Positions 52,639-62,033 of a DNA stretch of 64,000 nt are shown piece after piece. Made by a program: the position numbers and the translations under genes. The notes under the pieces are model-generated. The model had not been told where the DNA came from. It saw only the letters and a list, made by a program, of their open reading frames with translations, and did no database searches. Within the stretch, counting starts at the first letter, position 1. Every line of letters starts with the position of its first letter. The DNA comes from UBA11524 sp963617205 (GTDB taxonomy: Bacteria > Bacillota > Clostridia > Christensenellales > Aristaeellaceae), in NCBI GenBank assembly GCA_963617205.1, contig CAVEOA010000001.1:62001-126000 (forward strand), in the 5' to 3' direction.

Positions 52639-54363
52639 ATGATTCTGTCCCTGCAAATGTGCAACATCGCCCTGATTGAGAAACTGACGCTTCAATTCGG
52701 CGAAGGCATGCATGTGATGACCGGCGAAACAGGTGCGGGTAAATCCATCGTTGTCGATGCGGTGAACCTCGTGCTCGGCGGCCGTGCAACGCGGGAAATC
52801 ATCCGCACGGGTGAAGACAAGGCGTGGGTTGAGGCCATTTTCGATGCATCCGGCAGCGAGAGCGTCCGGCAGTGGTGCGAAGCCGAAAATCTGGAGGATT
52901 TTGACGGGACAGTCACGCTGTACAGAGAAATCACGCGCTCCGGGCGCAATCTGTGCCGGGTGTGCGGAATTGTGATGCCGTTGTCCGCACTCAAGGAGAT
53001 TGCGGCGCTGCTGATGGATGTGCATGGTCAGCATGAGGCGCAGTTCCTGATGAATTCGCAGTTCCATCTGCTTTTTCTGGATGCGGCAGGAGATGAAGAT
53101 TATCAGAAGCTGCTTGGACAGGTGGATGCGGCGTATCAGGCGTTCATCGAGAACCATCGGCAGTATGCGCGGCTCGTGAAGGCAAATGAGAAGAAGCAGT
53201 ACCACATGGAATCGCTCAAGAAGTCGTTGGAGGAGCTGACGAAGGCACGTTTTCGTGTGGGCGAGGAGGAGACGCTCACGGCGGAGAAGGATCGCTTCCG
53301 CAATTCTGAGAAAATCATGACGGCGGTGACACGGGCACAGCAGGCTGTTTCGGCGAATGAGGACAGCGAGGCGGTGCTTTCGCGCATCAAGGAGGCGGCA
53401 GACGCGCTGCATTCGCTTGCAGCGTTCGGCGAGGAGTACGAAACGCTGGCGAAACGATGCGATTCGGCGTACTATGAGATTGAAGAAATCGGCTATGAGC
53501 TTGCAACAATGGCGGAGCAGGGCGATTTCGATCCGGTGCGCGCGGAGAAGGTCGAAACACGCCTTGATCTCATTCGGCGGATGGAACGCAAGTATGGCAG
53601 CAGCATCGCTGAAATCCTTGACGAACAGGCGAAAATGCAGGAAGAGTACGACCGCTATGTTTCGCTCGACAGTGATGTTGCGGAAATGGCGGCGGAGCAT
53701 AAAAAGCTGCTGGCACAGTACCGCAAAATGGCTCGTCAGCTGACAGAGGCGCGTCATCAGCTGGCGGATACGTTTGAAAAGAACATGATGACGCAGCTGC
53801 AGGATCTCGGCATGAAGAACACAGTTTTCAAGGTGGATTTTGCAATCAGACCGGAAGGCAAGGTGTACATGCCGCAATCGGTCGGCGATGACGTAATTGA
53901 GTTCATGATTTCACCAAACCCCGGTGAACCGTTGAAGCCGCTGTCCAAGATTGCCTCGGGTGGTGAACTGTCGCGATTGATGCTTGCGATTAAGAGCCTC
54001 GAGGCGGAGAAAAGCGGCGTCGGCACAATGGTGTTTGACGAAATCGACACCGGCATCAGCGGACGCATCGCTCAGGTTGTCGCAGAGAAAATGGCGCTCA
54101 TTGCACAGCACAGGCAGGTCATCTGTGTGACACATTTGCCGCAGATTGCCGCGATGGCGGAGCATCAGTTCCTCGTGGAAAAGAAAGTGGAGGGTGAACG
54201 CACCAATTCGAGCGTGCGATTGCTGACACCGGAGGAAAGAATCGGCGAAATTGCACGAATGCTCGGCGGCGCGGATGGCAGTGAAACCAGCGCAAGAAGC
54301 CACGCCGAACATATGCTTCGCGTGGCAGAGGAGCAAAGAATCAGAAAGGTTAGCGAAAACTAA
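52639..54363 (+). CDS. recN: DNA repair protein RecN
   Basis: RecN is an SMC-like ATPase that acts early at double-strand breaks. The N-terminal Walker A GETGAGKSIVVDAVNLVLGG is followed by two coiled-coil arms (about 170-230 and 295-365) around a short central region. The C-terminal signature IASGGELSRLMLAIKS, Walker B TMVFDEIDTGISG and ICVTHLPQIAAMAEHQFLV complete the head. 574 residues, full length. Confidence 0.95.
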   Translation: MILSLQMCNIALIEKLTLQFGEGMHVMTGETGAGKSIVVDAVNLVLGGRATREIIRTGEDKAWVEAIFDASGSESVRQWCEAENLEDFDGTVTLYREITRSGRNLCRVCGIVMPLSALKEIAALLMDVHGQHEAQFLMNSQFHLLFLDAAGDEDYQKLLGQVDAAYQAFIENHRQYARLVKANEKKQYHMESLKKSLEELTKARFRVGEEETLTAEKDRFRNSEKIMTAVTRAQQAVSANEDSEAVLSRIKEAADALHSLAAFGEEYETLAKRCDSAYYEIEEIGYELATMAEQGDFDPVRAEKVETRLDLIRRMERKYGSSIAEILDEQAKMQEEYDRYVSLDSDVAEMAAEHKKLLAQYRKMARQLTEARHQLADTFEKNMMTQLQDLGMKNTVFKVDFAIRPEGKVYMPQSVGDDVIEFMISPNPGEPLKPLSKIASGGELSRLMLAIKSLEAEKSGVGTMVFDEIDTGISGRIAQVVAEKMALIAQHRQVICVTHLPQIAAMAEHQFLVEKKVEGERTNSSVRLLTPEERIGEIARMLGGADGSETSARSHAEHMLRVAEEQRIRKVSEN

Positions 54364-54370
54364 TAGATAA

Positions 54371-54405
54371 TTTCGCGAAAATAAAGCTGTTACTTTTGTA
54401 CAAAA
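54371..54405. promoter_or_regulatory. two palindromes upstream of the rnf promoter
   Basis: TTTCGCGAAA (54371-54380) and TTTTGTACAAAA (54394-54405) are both perfect palindromes, 13 nt apart, ending about 30 nt upstream of the rnf -10. They may be regulator sites. They do not match the Rex consensus. Confidence 0.4.
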
Positions 54406-54435
54406 TTTCACTGTACGAATCAGAACATATTATGG

Positions 54436-54441
54436 TATAAT
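54436..54441 (+). promoter_or_regulatory. -10 element of the rnf operon
   Basis: A consensus TATAAT 103 nt upstream of rnfC. The -35 is weak (GTACGA at 17 nt), which suggests an activator or extra control. Confidence 0.55.
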
Positions 54442-54543
54442 TAACGCTGCGTGATTATGTCCAGATCAGACAATGTCACCTGAAGTATGTGCGCCTCTTT
54501 TATGAAACGCGCGGGTCAAGGGATTTGGAAAGGGGTTTTTTCT

Positions 54544-55935
54544 GTGTTCGCAAAACACATGTTTCCGGGCGGAACGCATCCGCATGAAGGTGTGAATGGC
54601 AAGGCTGTCAACAGCGGCAATGCGATTCGTGAACTGCCTGCACCAGCAAAGGTTGTTATTCCGCTTTCACAGCATATCGGAGCGCCTTGCAAGGTAGTCG
54701 TCAAGAAGGGCGATCTGGTGCTTGCAGGTCAGCTGATCGGCGAGGCAGGCGGCTTTGTGTCCGCGCCGGTGCATTCTTCCGTTTCCGGCAAGGTGACGGC
54801 GATTGAGCCTGTCGAACTGGCGAACGGCACATCTACCATGGCGGTTGTGATTGAGAACGATATGCAGGATAACTGGGTTGAACTGCATCCTGCGGAACAT
54901 CCGGAAACCATGACTGCACAAGAACTGCAGACCATCGTGCGTGAAGCCGGCATCGTGGGCATGGGCGGCGCGACTTTCCCGACGCATGTCAAAATCACTC
55001 CCGCAAAGGGCAAGAAGATCGAGAAGCTGATTATCAATGGCGCGGAGTGCGAGCCGTACCTGACGGCTGATCATCGTCTGATGCTGGAGAAGCCTTCTGA
55101 AATTATCGATGGCATTCACCTGATGATGCTGGCACTGGAAGTCAAGGAAGCGATTGTAGGCATCGAGAATAACAAACCCGATGCGATTGTAGCCTTGACG
55201 GCGGCGGCAAAGAACGTTGAGGGCATTGAAGTCCGCGCACTGCCGGTTCGCTATCCGCAGGGCGGCGAGAAACAGCTGGTTTACGCCTTGACGCGCCGCA
55301 AGGTGCCTACGGGCGGTCTGCCGCTGGATGTCGGTTGCGTCGTCAGCAACGTCGGCACGGTATATGCGATTCAGCAGGCAATCCGCGAGGGTCGTCCGCT
55401 GGTTGAACGCGTCACGACCGTCGGCGGTCTGGTCAACAACCCCGGCAACTTCCTCGTCCGTGTGGGTACACCGATTGATGCGCTGCTGGAAGCATGCGGC
55501 GGCGTGCAGAGCGGTGCAAAGATGCTGATTAATGGCGGTCCGATGATGGGCATGTCAATCAATCGGACGGATATTCCGGTGACGAAGGGTACCTCTGGCG
55601 TGCTTGCGCTGGGCGATGAAGCGGTTGATCCGGCGGAATCCGCATGTATTAACTGCGGACGTTGCCTGCGTGCATGCCCGATGCAGCTCATGCCGACGCT
55701 GCTCGACCGCTGCATCCGCGCCGACCGCTATGATGAGGCGGAAAAACACGGCGTGCTGAACTGCATTGAGTGCGGTGCCTGCACATTTGTCTGCCCGGCG
55801 AAGCGCCTGCTGACACAGTCCTGCCGTCAGGGCAAAAAGGTCATTACGGCGCGCAAGAAGGCGGAGGCTGCCAAGAAAGCCGCCGCTGAAGCCGCAAAGA
55901 AGGCTGCCGAAGAGCAGACGAAGAAGGAGGCATAA
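54544..55935 (+). CDS. rnfC: Rnf complex subunit RnfC
   Basis: RnfC is the membrane-associated subunit that exchanges electrons with NAD. It is 463 residues. An N-terminal barrel-sandwich segment (FPGGTHPHEG) precedes a Rossmann-like NADH/FMN domain (GIVGMGGATFPTHVK, GAECEPYLTADHRLM). Two [4Fe-4S] motifs follow, CINCGRCLRACPMQLMP and CIECGACTFVCPAKR. The tail is Lys/Ala-rich (KKAEAAKKAAAEAAKK). The GTG at 54544 follows GGAAAGGGG at 10 nt. It is first in the operon. Confidence 0.94.
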   Translation: MFAKHMFPGGTHPHEGVNGKAVNSGNAIRELPAPAKVVIPLSQHIGAPCKVVVKKGDLVLAGQLIGEAGGFVSAPVHSSVSGKVTAIEPVELANGTSTMAVVIENDMQDNWVELHPAEHPETMTAQELQTIVREAGIVGMGGATFPTHVKITPAKGKKIEKLIINGAECEPYLTADHRLMLEKPSEIIDGIHLMMLALEVKEAIVGIENNKPDAIVALTAAAKNVEGIEVRALPVRYPQGGEKQLVYALTRRKVPTGGLPLDVGCVVSNVGTVYAIQQAIREGRPLVERVTTVGGLVNNPGNFLVRVGTPIDALLEACGGVQSGAKMLINGGPMMGMSINRTDIPVTKGTSGVLALGDEAVDPAESACINCGRCLRACPMQLMPTLLDRCIRADRYDEAEKHGVLNCIECGACTFVCPAKRLLTQSCRQGKKVITARKKAEAAKKAAAEAAKKAAEEQTKKEA

Positions 55936-55938
55936 CCC

Positions 55939-56880
55939 ATGCAAAATAATTTTGTAATGACATCCTCGCCGCATCTGCGCGATCACAGTAGCACGCGGCG
56001 CATCATGCAGGAGGTTTGTCTGGCGCTCGTTCCGGCCGGCATCGCGAGCGTCATCCTGTTCGGCTGGAACGCGCTGATGCTCATCTGCATCTCTGTAGTG
56101 ACGTGCGTGCTCTCCGAGTTCGTCTGGGAAAAGGCGACGAAGAAGGAAGTCACCATCGGCGACTGGAGCGCGGTCGTGACGGGTTTGCTGCTGGCATACA
56201 ACCTTCCGGCGAATGCACCGTGGTGGCTTCCGATCATCGGCGGTGTCCTTGCCATCGTGCTCGTTAAGCAGTTCTTCGGCGGCATCGGCAGCAACTTCAT
56301 GAATCCTGCACTGACGGCGCGCGTCATCCTCTTTATCAGCTGGTCGGCACTCATGAGCACCTATCCGCAGACGAATTTTGCGGTTGATGCGACAACGTCT
56401 GCAACGCCGCTGAATATCCTTGCCGGCACGGGCGTGTCCGGTATCAACTTCATGGATCTGCTGCTGGGCAACTGCGGCGGCGTCCTCGGCGAAACGTGCA
56501 AAATCGCTATTCTGGTTGGCGGCATCTACCTGTGCATCCGCAAGATTGCGGACTGGCGCATTCCGGTTTCCTTTATTGCGACCGTGTTTGTTTGCTACCT
56601 TATAAAGGACGGCGCTGAAATGGCGCTGTATCAGCTGTTTGCTGGCGGTCTGATGCTCGGCGCATTCTTCATGGCGACCGACTACGCAACGAGCCCTGTG
56701 ACGGCGCTTGGCCGTGTCATCATGGGCGTTGGCTGCGGCATTCTGCTCTTCGTCATCCGTGCGTACGCGAATTATCCGGAAGGCTGCTCGTTCGCGATTC
56801 TGTTCATGAACGTCTGCACGCCGATGATCGATCGCTTTACGGCGCCGAAGCCCTTTGGAGAGGTGAAGAAGAATGGCTAA
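55939..56880 (+). CDS. rnfD: Rnf complex subunit RnfD
   Basis: A membrane subunit with about nine or ten helices and a covalently bound FMN in the family. The acceptor threonine appears retained in ATTSATPLNILAG (the usual SGAT is TSAT here). The N-terminus SPHLRDHSSTRRIMQEV is the family hallmark. 313 residues. Its stop overlaps the next start by 8 nt (ATGGCTAA), and the next gene is rnfE, not rnfG. Confidence 0.93.
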   Translation: MQNNFVMTSSPHLRDHSSTRRIMQEVCLALVPAGIASVILFGWNALMLICISVVTCVLSEFVWEKATKKEVTIGDWSAVVTGLLLAYNLPANAPWWLPIIGGVLAIVLVKQFFGGIGSNFMNPALTARVILFISWSALMSTYPQTNFAVDATTSATPLNILAGTGVSGINFMDLLLGNCGGVLGETCKIAILVGGIYLCIRKIADWRIPVSFIATVFVCYLIKDGAEMALYQLFAGGLMLGAFFMATDYATSPVTALGRVIMGVGCGILLFVIRAYANYPEGCSFAILFMNVCTPMIDRFTAPKPFGEVKKNG

Positions 56881-57502
56881 TCATGATAAGAAAACGTTCC
56901 TGAGTGTTTTCCTCAACGGTCTGATTTTTGAGAATCCGACGTTTGTGATGATGCTCGGCATGTGCCCGACGCTCGCCATTACGACCTCCGGCTCGAACGG
57001 CATCGGCATGGGGTTGGCGGTGACGGCGGTTCTGATCTGCTCGAACCTGTTCATCAGCCTCCTGCGCAACATCATCCCGGACAGCGTTCGTATTCCCGCT
57101 TATGTCATCATCATTGCGTCCTTCGTGACGATGGTGGACATGCTGCTTAAGGCGTTCCTTCCGGATCTGAGCTCGGCATTGGGTATGTTCATCCCGCTGA
57201 TCGTCGTCAACTGCATCATCTTCGCGCGTGCGGAGTCCTTCGCCTCAAAGAATCCGCCGCTGCTGAGCATTGCAGATGGTCTCGGCATGGGGCTTGGCTT
57301 TACCTGCGCGATTACTCTGTTGAGCATCATTCGCGAGGTGCTGGGCAACGGCACGTTCTTCGGTATGCAGGTCATGCCGGCAAGCTACCAGCCGATGGGC
57401 ATCCTGACGCAGGTTCCGGGTGGCTTTATTACGCTCGGTTTGCTGCTGATTCTCGTCAACGCGCTGTCTAAGAAATTGAAGAAGAAGGAGGCGGCAGCAT
57501 GA
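56873..57502 (+). CDS. rnfE: Rnf complex subunit RnfE
   Basis: An integral membrane subunit of 209 residues with six helices, homologous to RnfA and NqrD. The N-terminal LNGLIFENPTFVMMLGMCPTLAIT and the NCIIFARAESFASKN loop are typical. RnfE and RnfA have inverted topologies and together hold a [2Fe-2S] cluster through conserved cysteines (see CPTLA and NCIIF). It overlaps rnfD by 8 nt and rnfA by 4 nt. Confidence 0.94.
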   Translation: MANHDKKTFLSVFLNGLIFENPTFVMMLGMCPTLAITTSGSNGIGMGLAVTAVLICSNLFISLLRNIIPDSVRIPAYVIIIASFVTMVDMLLKAFLPDLSSALGMFIPLIVVNCIIFARAESFASKNPPLLSIADGLGMGLGFTCAITLLSIIREVLGNGTFFGMQVMPASYQPMGILTQVPGGFITLGLLLILVNALSKKLKKKEAAA

Positions 57503-58086
57503 GCACCTTGTCAAGTCTGGCAACCATTCTGATCAGCGGCCTGCTGGTTCACAACTTCGTGATGAACCGCTTTCTGGGCTGCTGCCCGTTCCTTGGTGTT
57601 TCCAAGCAGTTTGATACTGCGAAGGGCATGTCAATGGCGGTTATCTTCGTGATGACGCTTGCAAGCTTCATCACCTGGTTCGTGCAGTACATGATTCTGG
57701 TTCCGCTGAAGCTCGAGTACATGCAGACGATTGCGTTCATCCTCGTCATCGCCGTTCTCGTGCAAATTGTCGAAATGGCGCTGAAAAAGATTTCGCCATC
57801 GCTGTATCAGTCGCTGGGTGTTTATCTGCCGCTGATTACGACGAACTGTGCGGTGCTGGGTGTCGCCATCCTGAATATCGACAATTCCTATAACCTGCTG
57901 GAGAGTACGTTTAATGGCTTCTGCGGCGGCGCTGGCTTCGGTCTGTCGATCATCCTGTTCTCCTGCATTCGTGAGCGCCTCGCGCTGGCGAACATGCCGA
58001 AGTGGATGAACGGCTTCCCGGGCGCGCTGATTACTGCCGGTCTGATGGCTGTGGCGTTCATGGGCTTCGGCGGTCTGATTGCGTGA
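57499..58086 (+). CDS. rnfA: Rnf complex subunit RnfA
   Basis: The partner of RnfE, 195 residues with six helices, homologous to NqrE. NFVMNRFLGCCPFLGVSKQ at the start and LPLITTNCAVLGVAI in the middle carry the conserved cysteine regions of the membrane iron-sulphur site. It overlaps rnfE by 4 nt and leads rnfB by 12 nt. Confidence 0.95.
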   Translation: MSTLSSLATILISGLLVHNFVMNRFLGCCPFLGVSKQFDTAKGMSMAVIFVMTLASFITWFVQYMILVPLKLEYMQTIAFILVIAVLVQIVEMALKKISPSLYQSLGVYLPLITTNCAVLGVAILNIDNSYNLLESTFNGFCGGAGFGLSIILFSCIRERLALANMPKWMNGFPGALITAGLMAVAFMGFGGLIA

Positions 58087-58098
58087 GGAGGATAAAAA

Positions 58099-58926
58099 AT
58101 GACAGGTATTCTCATCGCGGCAGGCGTTCTGGGTGTCATGGGTCTGCTTTTCGGTCTTTTGCTTAAGGCAACAGGCAAGGTGTTCGCCGTTCCGTCCAAT
58201 CCGAAGCGCGATGCGGTGCGTGAAGCGTTGCCGGGCGCAAACTGCGGCGGCTGCGGCTATCCGGGCTGTGATGGCTGCGCGGATGCGATTGCGGAAGGCA
58301 AGGCACCCGTCAATGCGTGCACTGTCGGCGGCAAGGCATCGGCGGACAAGATCGCTACCATCATGGGTGTCGGCAATGACACCACAAGCGTCCGCAAGGT
58401 GGCGAACGTGATCTGCCAGGGCATGTCCGGGCTCTGCAAGGAAAAGTTTGAGTACAACGGTATTGCTGACTGCGTTGCAGCTTCTGTCGTGAATGACGGC
58501 AACAAGGCGTGCAAGTTTGCGTGCCTCGGTCTCGGCACTTGCACACGTGTTTGCGCGTTCGATGCGATTCATGTCGATCCGGAGAAGAAAATTGCCGTGG
58601 TCGATGAAGAAAAGTGTGTGGCGTGTGGCAAGTGTGTCTCCATCTGCCCGAAGGGTGTGCTGAGCCTACGTCCGGTGACGGAGGACGTGAAGGTTCGCTG
58701 CCGCAATACCGATACCGCCAAACGCGTCATGACGGCGTGTTCGATCGGTTGCATCCATTGCGGCAAGTGCGCACGTACATGCCAGTATGGCGCGATCACC
58801 ATGGTGAACGGTCTGCCGGTCATCGATCAGGCAAAGTGCCATCACTGCAAGGCTTGCGCCGAAGCCTGTCCGACAAAGGCCATGTGGGCAATTCTCGAGC
58901 CCAAGCAGGAAAACGCGACGGCTTAA
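58099..58926 (+). CDS. rnfB: Rnf complex subunit RnfB
   Basis: RnfB accepts electrons from reduced ferredoxin. A single N-terminal membrane helix is followed by the special cluster motif ANCGGCGYPGCDGCADA and then several ferredoxin motifs (CLGLGTCTRVCAF, CVACGKCVSICPKG, CIHCGKCARTCQYG, CHHCKACAEACPTKA). 275 residues. It ends the rnf operon as found here, and a search of the 261-nt gap after it shows no rnfG. Confidence 0.95.
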   Translation: MTGILIAAGVLGVMGLLFGLLLKATGKVFAVPSNPKRDAVREALPGANCGGCGYPGCDGCADAIAEGKAPVNACTVGGKASADKIATIMGVGNDTTSVRKVANVICQGMSGLCKEKFEYNGIADCVAASVVNDGNKACKFACLGLGTCTRVCAFDAIHVDPEKKIAVVDEEKCVACGKCVSICPKGVLSLRPVTEDVKVRCRNTDTAKRVMTACSIGCIHCGKCARTCQYGAITMVNGLPVIDQAKCHHCKACAEACPTKAMWAILEPKQENATA

Positions 58927-58996
58927 TCAAAAACCGACGTACTTGCCCCATTATCCTGTGTTTCGGAACCCAAATAAAGCTTAATTTGATATGATG

Positions 58997-59058
58997 TGCT
59001 CCCTCCAGAGTAGACACTCGAAATAACAGAAAGTTTCGAGACTACGCTGGAGGGAGCA
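58997..59058. repeat. 62-bp imperfect inverted repeat between rnfB and ppdK
   Basis: A perfect 12-bp outer arm (TGCTCCCTCCAG/CTGGAGGGAGCA) encloses GTAG/CTAC and CTCGAAA/TTTCGAG, giving a hairpin of about 23 pairs with few interruptions. No T-run follows on either strand. It could be a convergent-gene barrier, a RIP/MITE-like remnant, or a folded 3-prime end. No coding sequence or target-site duplication is visible. Confidence 0.7.
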
Positions 59059-59118
59059 TTCAGTTACCATAAAATGAGCTGCTTGAACATTGTCTTTTTT
59101 GATTTGGTATTAGTATAC

Positions 59119-59154
59119 AAAACTGCCTCCACAGCCGTGAAGCGATGGAGGCAG
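59119..59154 (-). terminator. intrinsic terminator of ppdK
   Basis: On the minus strand a perfect 9-bp stem (CTGCCTCCA/TGGAGGCAG) is followed by TTTTG, 34 nt after the ppdK stop. Confidence 0.85.
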
Positions 59155-59187
59155 CCTGTTAACCTGTCAGTCGGAGTAAATGAGGAA

Positions 59188-61827
59188 TTACTTGCCCATC
59201 TTCTCCAGAATCGCAGCGTGAGCCGCAGCCAGACGAGCGATCGGCACGCGGAAAGGCGAGCAGGAGACGTAGTTCAGACCAACCTTGTGGCAGAACATAA
59301 CGGAACTCGGATCGCCACCGTGTTCGCCGCAGATGCCCAGCTTGAGGTCGGGGCGAGTCTGACGGCCGAGCTTAGCAGCCATCTGGACGAGCTTGCCGAC
59401 GCCGTCGGTATCCAGACGAGCGAACGGATCGCTTTCGAAAATCTTGTTGTCGTAGTACGCGCCGAGGAACTTGCCGGCATCGTCACGAGAGAAGCCGAAG
59501 GTCATCTGCGTCAGGTCGTTCGTGCCGAAGGAGAAGAATTCCGCTTCCTCAGCGATCTCATCGGCGGTCACGGCAGCACGCGGGATTTCGATCATCGTAC
59601 CGACATGGTAGGGAAGCGTCATGCCCTGCTCTTCAAAGACCTTCTTCGCAGTGTCATCGACAATCTTCTTGACGAAGGCCAGCTCCTTCTTGGAGCCAAC
59701 GAGCGGGATCATGATTTCCGGAACGATGTCATAGCCGCATTCACGCTTCACGTTGATCGCAGCCTGCATGACCGCACGGGTCTGCATCTCGGCGATTTCC
59801 GGATAGGTGACAGCCAGACGGCAGCCGCGGTGACCCATCATCGGGTTGGACTCGTGCAGGGCGTTGATCTTGTGGATGACGTCCTCCGTGGAGATGCCCA
59901 GATTCTTGGCCAACTCTTCGATTTCGTCCTTCATGTCCACATGCGGCACGAACTCGTGCAGCGGTGGATCGAGGTAACGGACGGTCATGGGACGGCCTTC
60001 CAGCGCCTTGTACATGGCCTCGAAGTCACCCTGCTGCATCGGCAGGATCTTCGCCAGCGCATGCTCACGCTGTTCCTTCGTGTCGGACAGGATCATTTCA
60101 CGGACAGCCGCGATACGATCAGCCTCGAAGAACATGTGCTCGGTGCGGCACAGACCGATACCTTCAGCACCGAATGCAACAGCCTGCTTGGTGTCGCGCG
60201 GGGTATCCGCATTGGTGCGGACGCGCAGACGGCGAGCAGCATCAGCCCAACCCATGAAGCGGGCAAATTCACCGGAAATGGACGCTTCGACCGTTGCAAT
60301 CTGACCATCGTAGACGTTGCCGGTGGAACCGTCGAGAGAGATGAAGTCGCCCTCATGGTACACCTTGTCGCCGACGGTGAGCGTCTTGGCTTCTTCGTCG
60401 ATCTTAAGAGCGCCGCAGCCGACGACAGCCGCACGACCCATGCCGCGGGCAACAACAGCCGCGTGGGAGGTCATGCCGCCGAAGACGGTCAGGATGCCCT
60501 GGGAGAAGTCCATGCCTTCGATATCCTCAGGCGTGGTCTCACGACGAACCAGAATAACCTTTTCCTTGTTCTTGCCGTGCGCAGCAGCTTCGTCAGCGGT
60601 GAAGTAGATGCCGCCGGTCGCAGCGCCGGGGGATGCCGGAAGACCCTTTGCGATGACAGGCGCCTTCTTAACAGCATCTGCATCGAAATTCGGGTGGAGC
60701 AGGGTGTCGAGCTGCTTCGGCTCAACCTTCAGCACGGCTTCTTCCTCAGTCAGCACGCCCTCATCGACCAGATCGACAGCGATCTTCAGAGCCGCAGCCG
60801 CAGTACGCTTGCCGTTACGGGTCTGCAGCATGTAGAGCTTGCCGCGCTCAATGGTGTACTCCATGTCCTGCATGTCGCGATAGTGCGCTTCCAGCTTGGT
60901 TGCGATATCGACGAACTGCTGGTACACTTCAGGCATCTGCGCCTGCAGGTTGGAGATGGGTTCGGGGGTACGGATGCCGGCAACGACGTCCTCGCCCTGA
61001 GCATTCAGCAAATACTCGCCGTAGAGCTTCTTCTCACCGGTCGAGGGGTTGCGCGTGAAGGCAACGCCGGTGCCGGAGGTTTCGCCCATGTTGCCGAAGA
61101 CCATGGACTGCACGTTGACGGCAGTGCCCCAGTCGCCCGGGATGTCGTTCATGCGGCGATAGTAGATGGCGCGCGGGTTGTCCCAGGAGCGGAAGACGGC
61201 CTTGACAGCCTCCATCAGCTGAACCTTGGGATCCTGCGGGAACTCAACGCCCAGATGCTTCTTGTAGATTTCCTTGAAGCGGACAACGACTTCCTTCAGA
61301 TCATCCGCAGAGAGGTCGCGGTCGTACTTGACACCCTTCTTCTCCTTGAATTCGTCCAGAACGTCTTCAAATTCGCTCTTCGGGATTTCCATAACCACGT
61401 CGGAGAACATGGCGATGAAGCGGCGATAAGCGTCATACGCGAAATGAGGATTGTTGGTCAGGTTTGCCAGACCAACGACGGAAACGTCCGTCAGACCCAG
61501 ATTCAGAATGGTATCCATCATGCCGGGCATGGAGGCGCGGGCGCCGGAACGGACAGAAACAAGGAAAGGATCCTTGTCGTCGCCGAACTTTTTGCCGGCA
61601 ACCTTCTCAGTTTCAGCCAGTGCAGCATAGATCTGCTCGACGATATCGTCACCGATGACCTTGCCGTCCGTGTAGTAGCGGGTGCAGGCTTCGGTCGTCA
61701 CGGTGAAGCCCTGAGGAACAGGCATGCCGAGGTTCGTCATCTCAGCCAGGTTGGCACCCTTGCCGCCCAAAAGCTCACGCATGTTAGCGTTGCCTTCTTT
61801 GAAGAGGTAGACATACTTCTTCGCCAT
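59188..61827 (-). CDS. ppdK: pyruvate, phosphate dikinase
   Basis: PPDK interconverts pyruvate, ATP and Pi with phosphoenolpyruvate, AMP and PPi; in fermenters it often runs toward pyruvate and ATP. The N-terminal ATP-grasp domain (GGKGANLAEMTNLGMPVPQG), the swivelling phosphohistidine domain (GGMTSHAAVVARGMG) and the C-terminal PEP barrel with GICGEHGGDP are all present. 879 residues. The ATG at 61827 has AGGAG at 8 nt. A PPi-consuming direction would compete with the membrane pyrophosphatase encoded at 27511-29622. Confidence 0.97.
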   Translation of the reverse strand: MAKKYVYLFKEGNANMRELLGGKGANLAEMTNLGMPVPQGFTVTTEACTRYYTDGKVIGDDIVEQIYAALAETEKVAGKKFGDDKDPFLVSVRSGARASMPGMMDTILNLGLTDVSVVGLANLTNNPHFAYDAYRRFIAMFSDVVMEIPKSEFEDVLDEFKEKKGVKYDRDLSADDLKEVVVRFKEIYKKHLGVEFPQDPKVQLMEAVKAVFRSWDNPRAIYYRRMNDIPGDWGTAVNVQSMVFGNMGETSGTGVAFTRNPSTGEKKLYGEYLLNAQGEDVVAGIRTPEPISNLQAQMPEVYQQFVDIATKLEAHYRDMQDMEYTIERGKLYMLQTRNGKRTAAAALKIAVDLVDEGVLTEEEAVLKVEPKQLDTLLHPNFDADAVKKAPVIAKGLPASPGAATGGIYFTADEAAAHGKNKEKVILVRRETTPEDIEGMDFSQGILTVFGGMTSHAAVVARGMGRAAVVGCGALKIDEEAKTLTVGDKVYHEGDFISLDGSTGNVYDGQIATVEASISGEFARFMGWADAARRLRVRTNADTPRDTKQAVAFGAEGIGLCRTEHMFFEADRIAAVREMILSDTKEQREHALAKILPMQQGDFEAMYKALEGRPMTVRYLDPPLHEFVPHVDMKDEIEELAKNLGISTEDVIHKINALHESNPMMGHRGCRLAVTYPEIAEMQTRAVMQAAINVKRECGYDIVPEIMIPLVGSKKELAFVKKIVDDTAKKVFEEQGMTLPYHVGTMIEIPRAAVTADEIAEEAEFFSFGTNDLTQMTFGFSRDDAGKFLGAYYDNKIFESDPFARLDTDGVGKLVQMAAKLGRQTRPDLKLGICGEHGGDPSSVMFCHKVGLNYVSCSPFRVPIARLAAAHAAILEKMGK

Positions 61828-61924
61828 TGGAAACACTCCTTTTTTCGTAATGCGGAATCAGAGAACGCACAGAAAATAGCCCTTCGCAGAGTATATCCTC
61901 GCATTCCTACAGCTATCCTTTTTG

Positions 61925-61953
61925 ATTATACTATTTTTTCAACCTTCTTGCAA
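61925..61953 (-). promoter_or_regulatory. ppdK promoter
   Basis: TTGCAA and TATAAT are separated by 17 nt on the minus strand, with a leader of about 90 nt that shows no clear regulatory fold. Confidence 0.78.
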
Positions 61954-62033
61954 GACAAACTTCACTTTTTTTCGCTGCTTTCGTCCATGATAGTATTTAC
62001 ATATTCAAAAACCGGATGTTATTTGATTTTTAA

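Noticed and set aside
59074..59187. Possible short gene starting at 59074 after rnfB that might replace rnfG
   Set aside because: It has no Shine-Dalgarno sequence, no FMN-binding motif and no N-terminal export helix, and it continues only as the shadow of ppdK.
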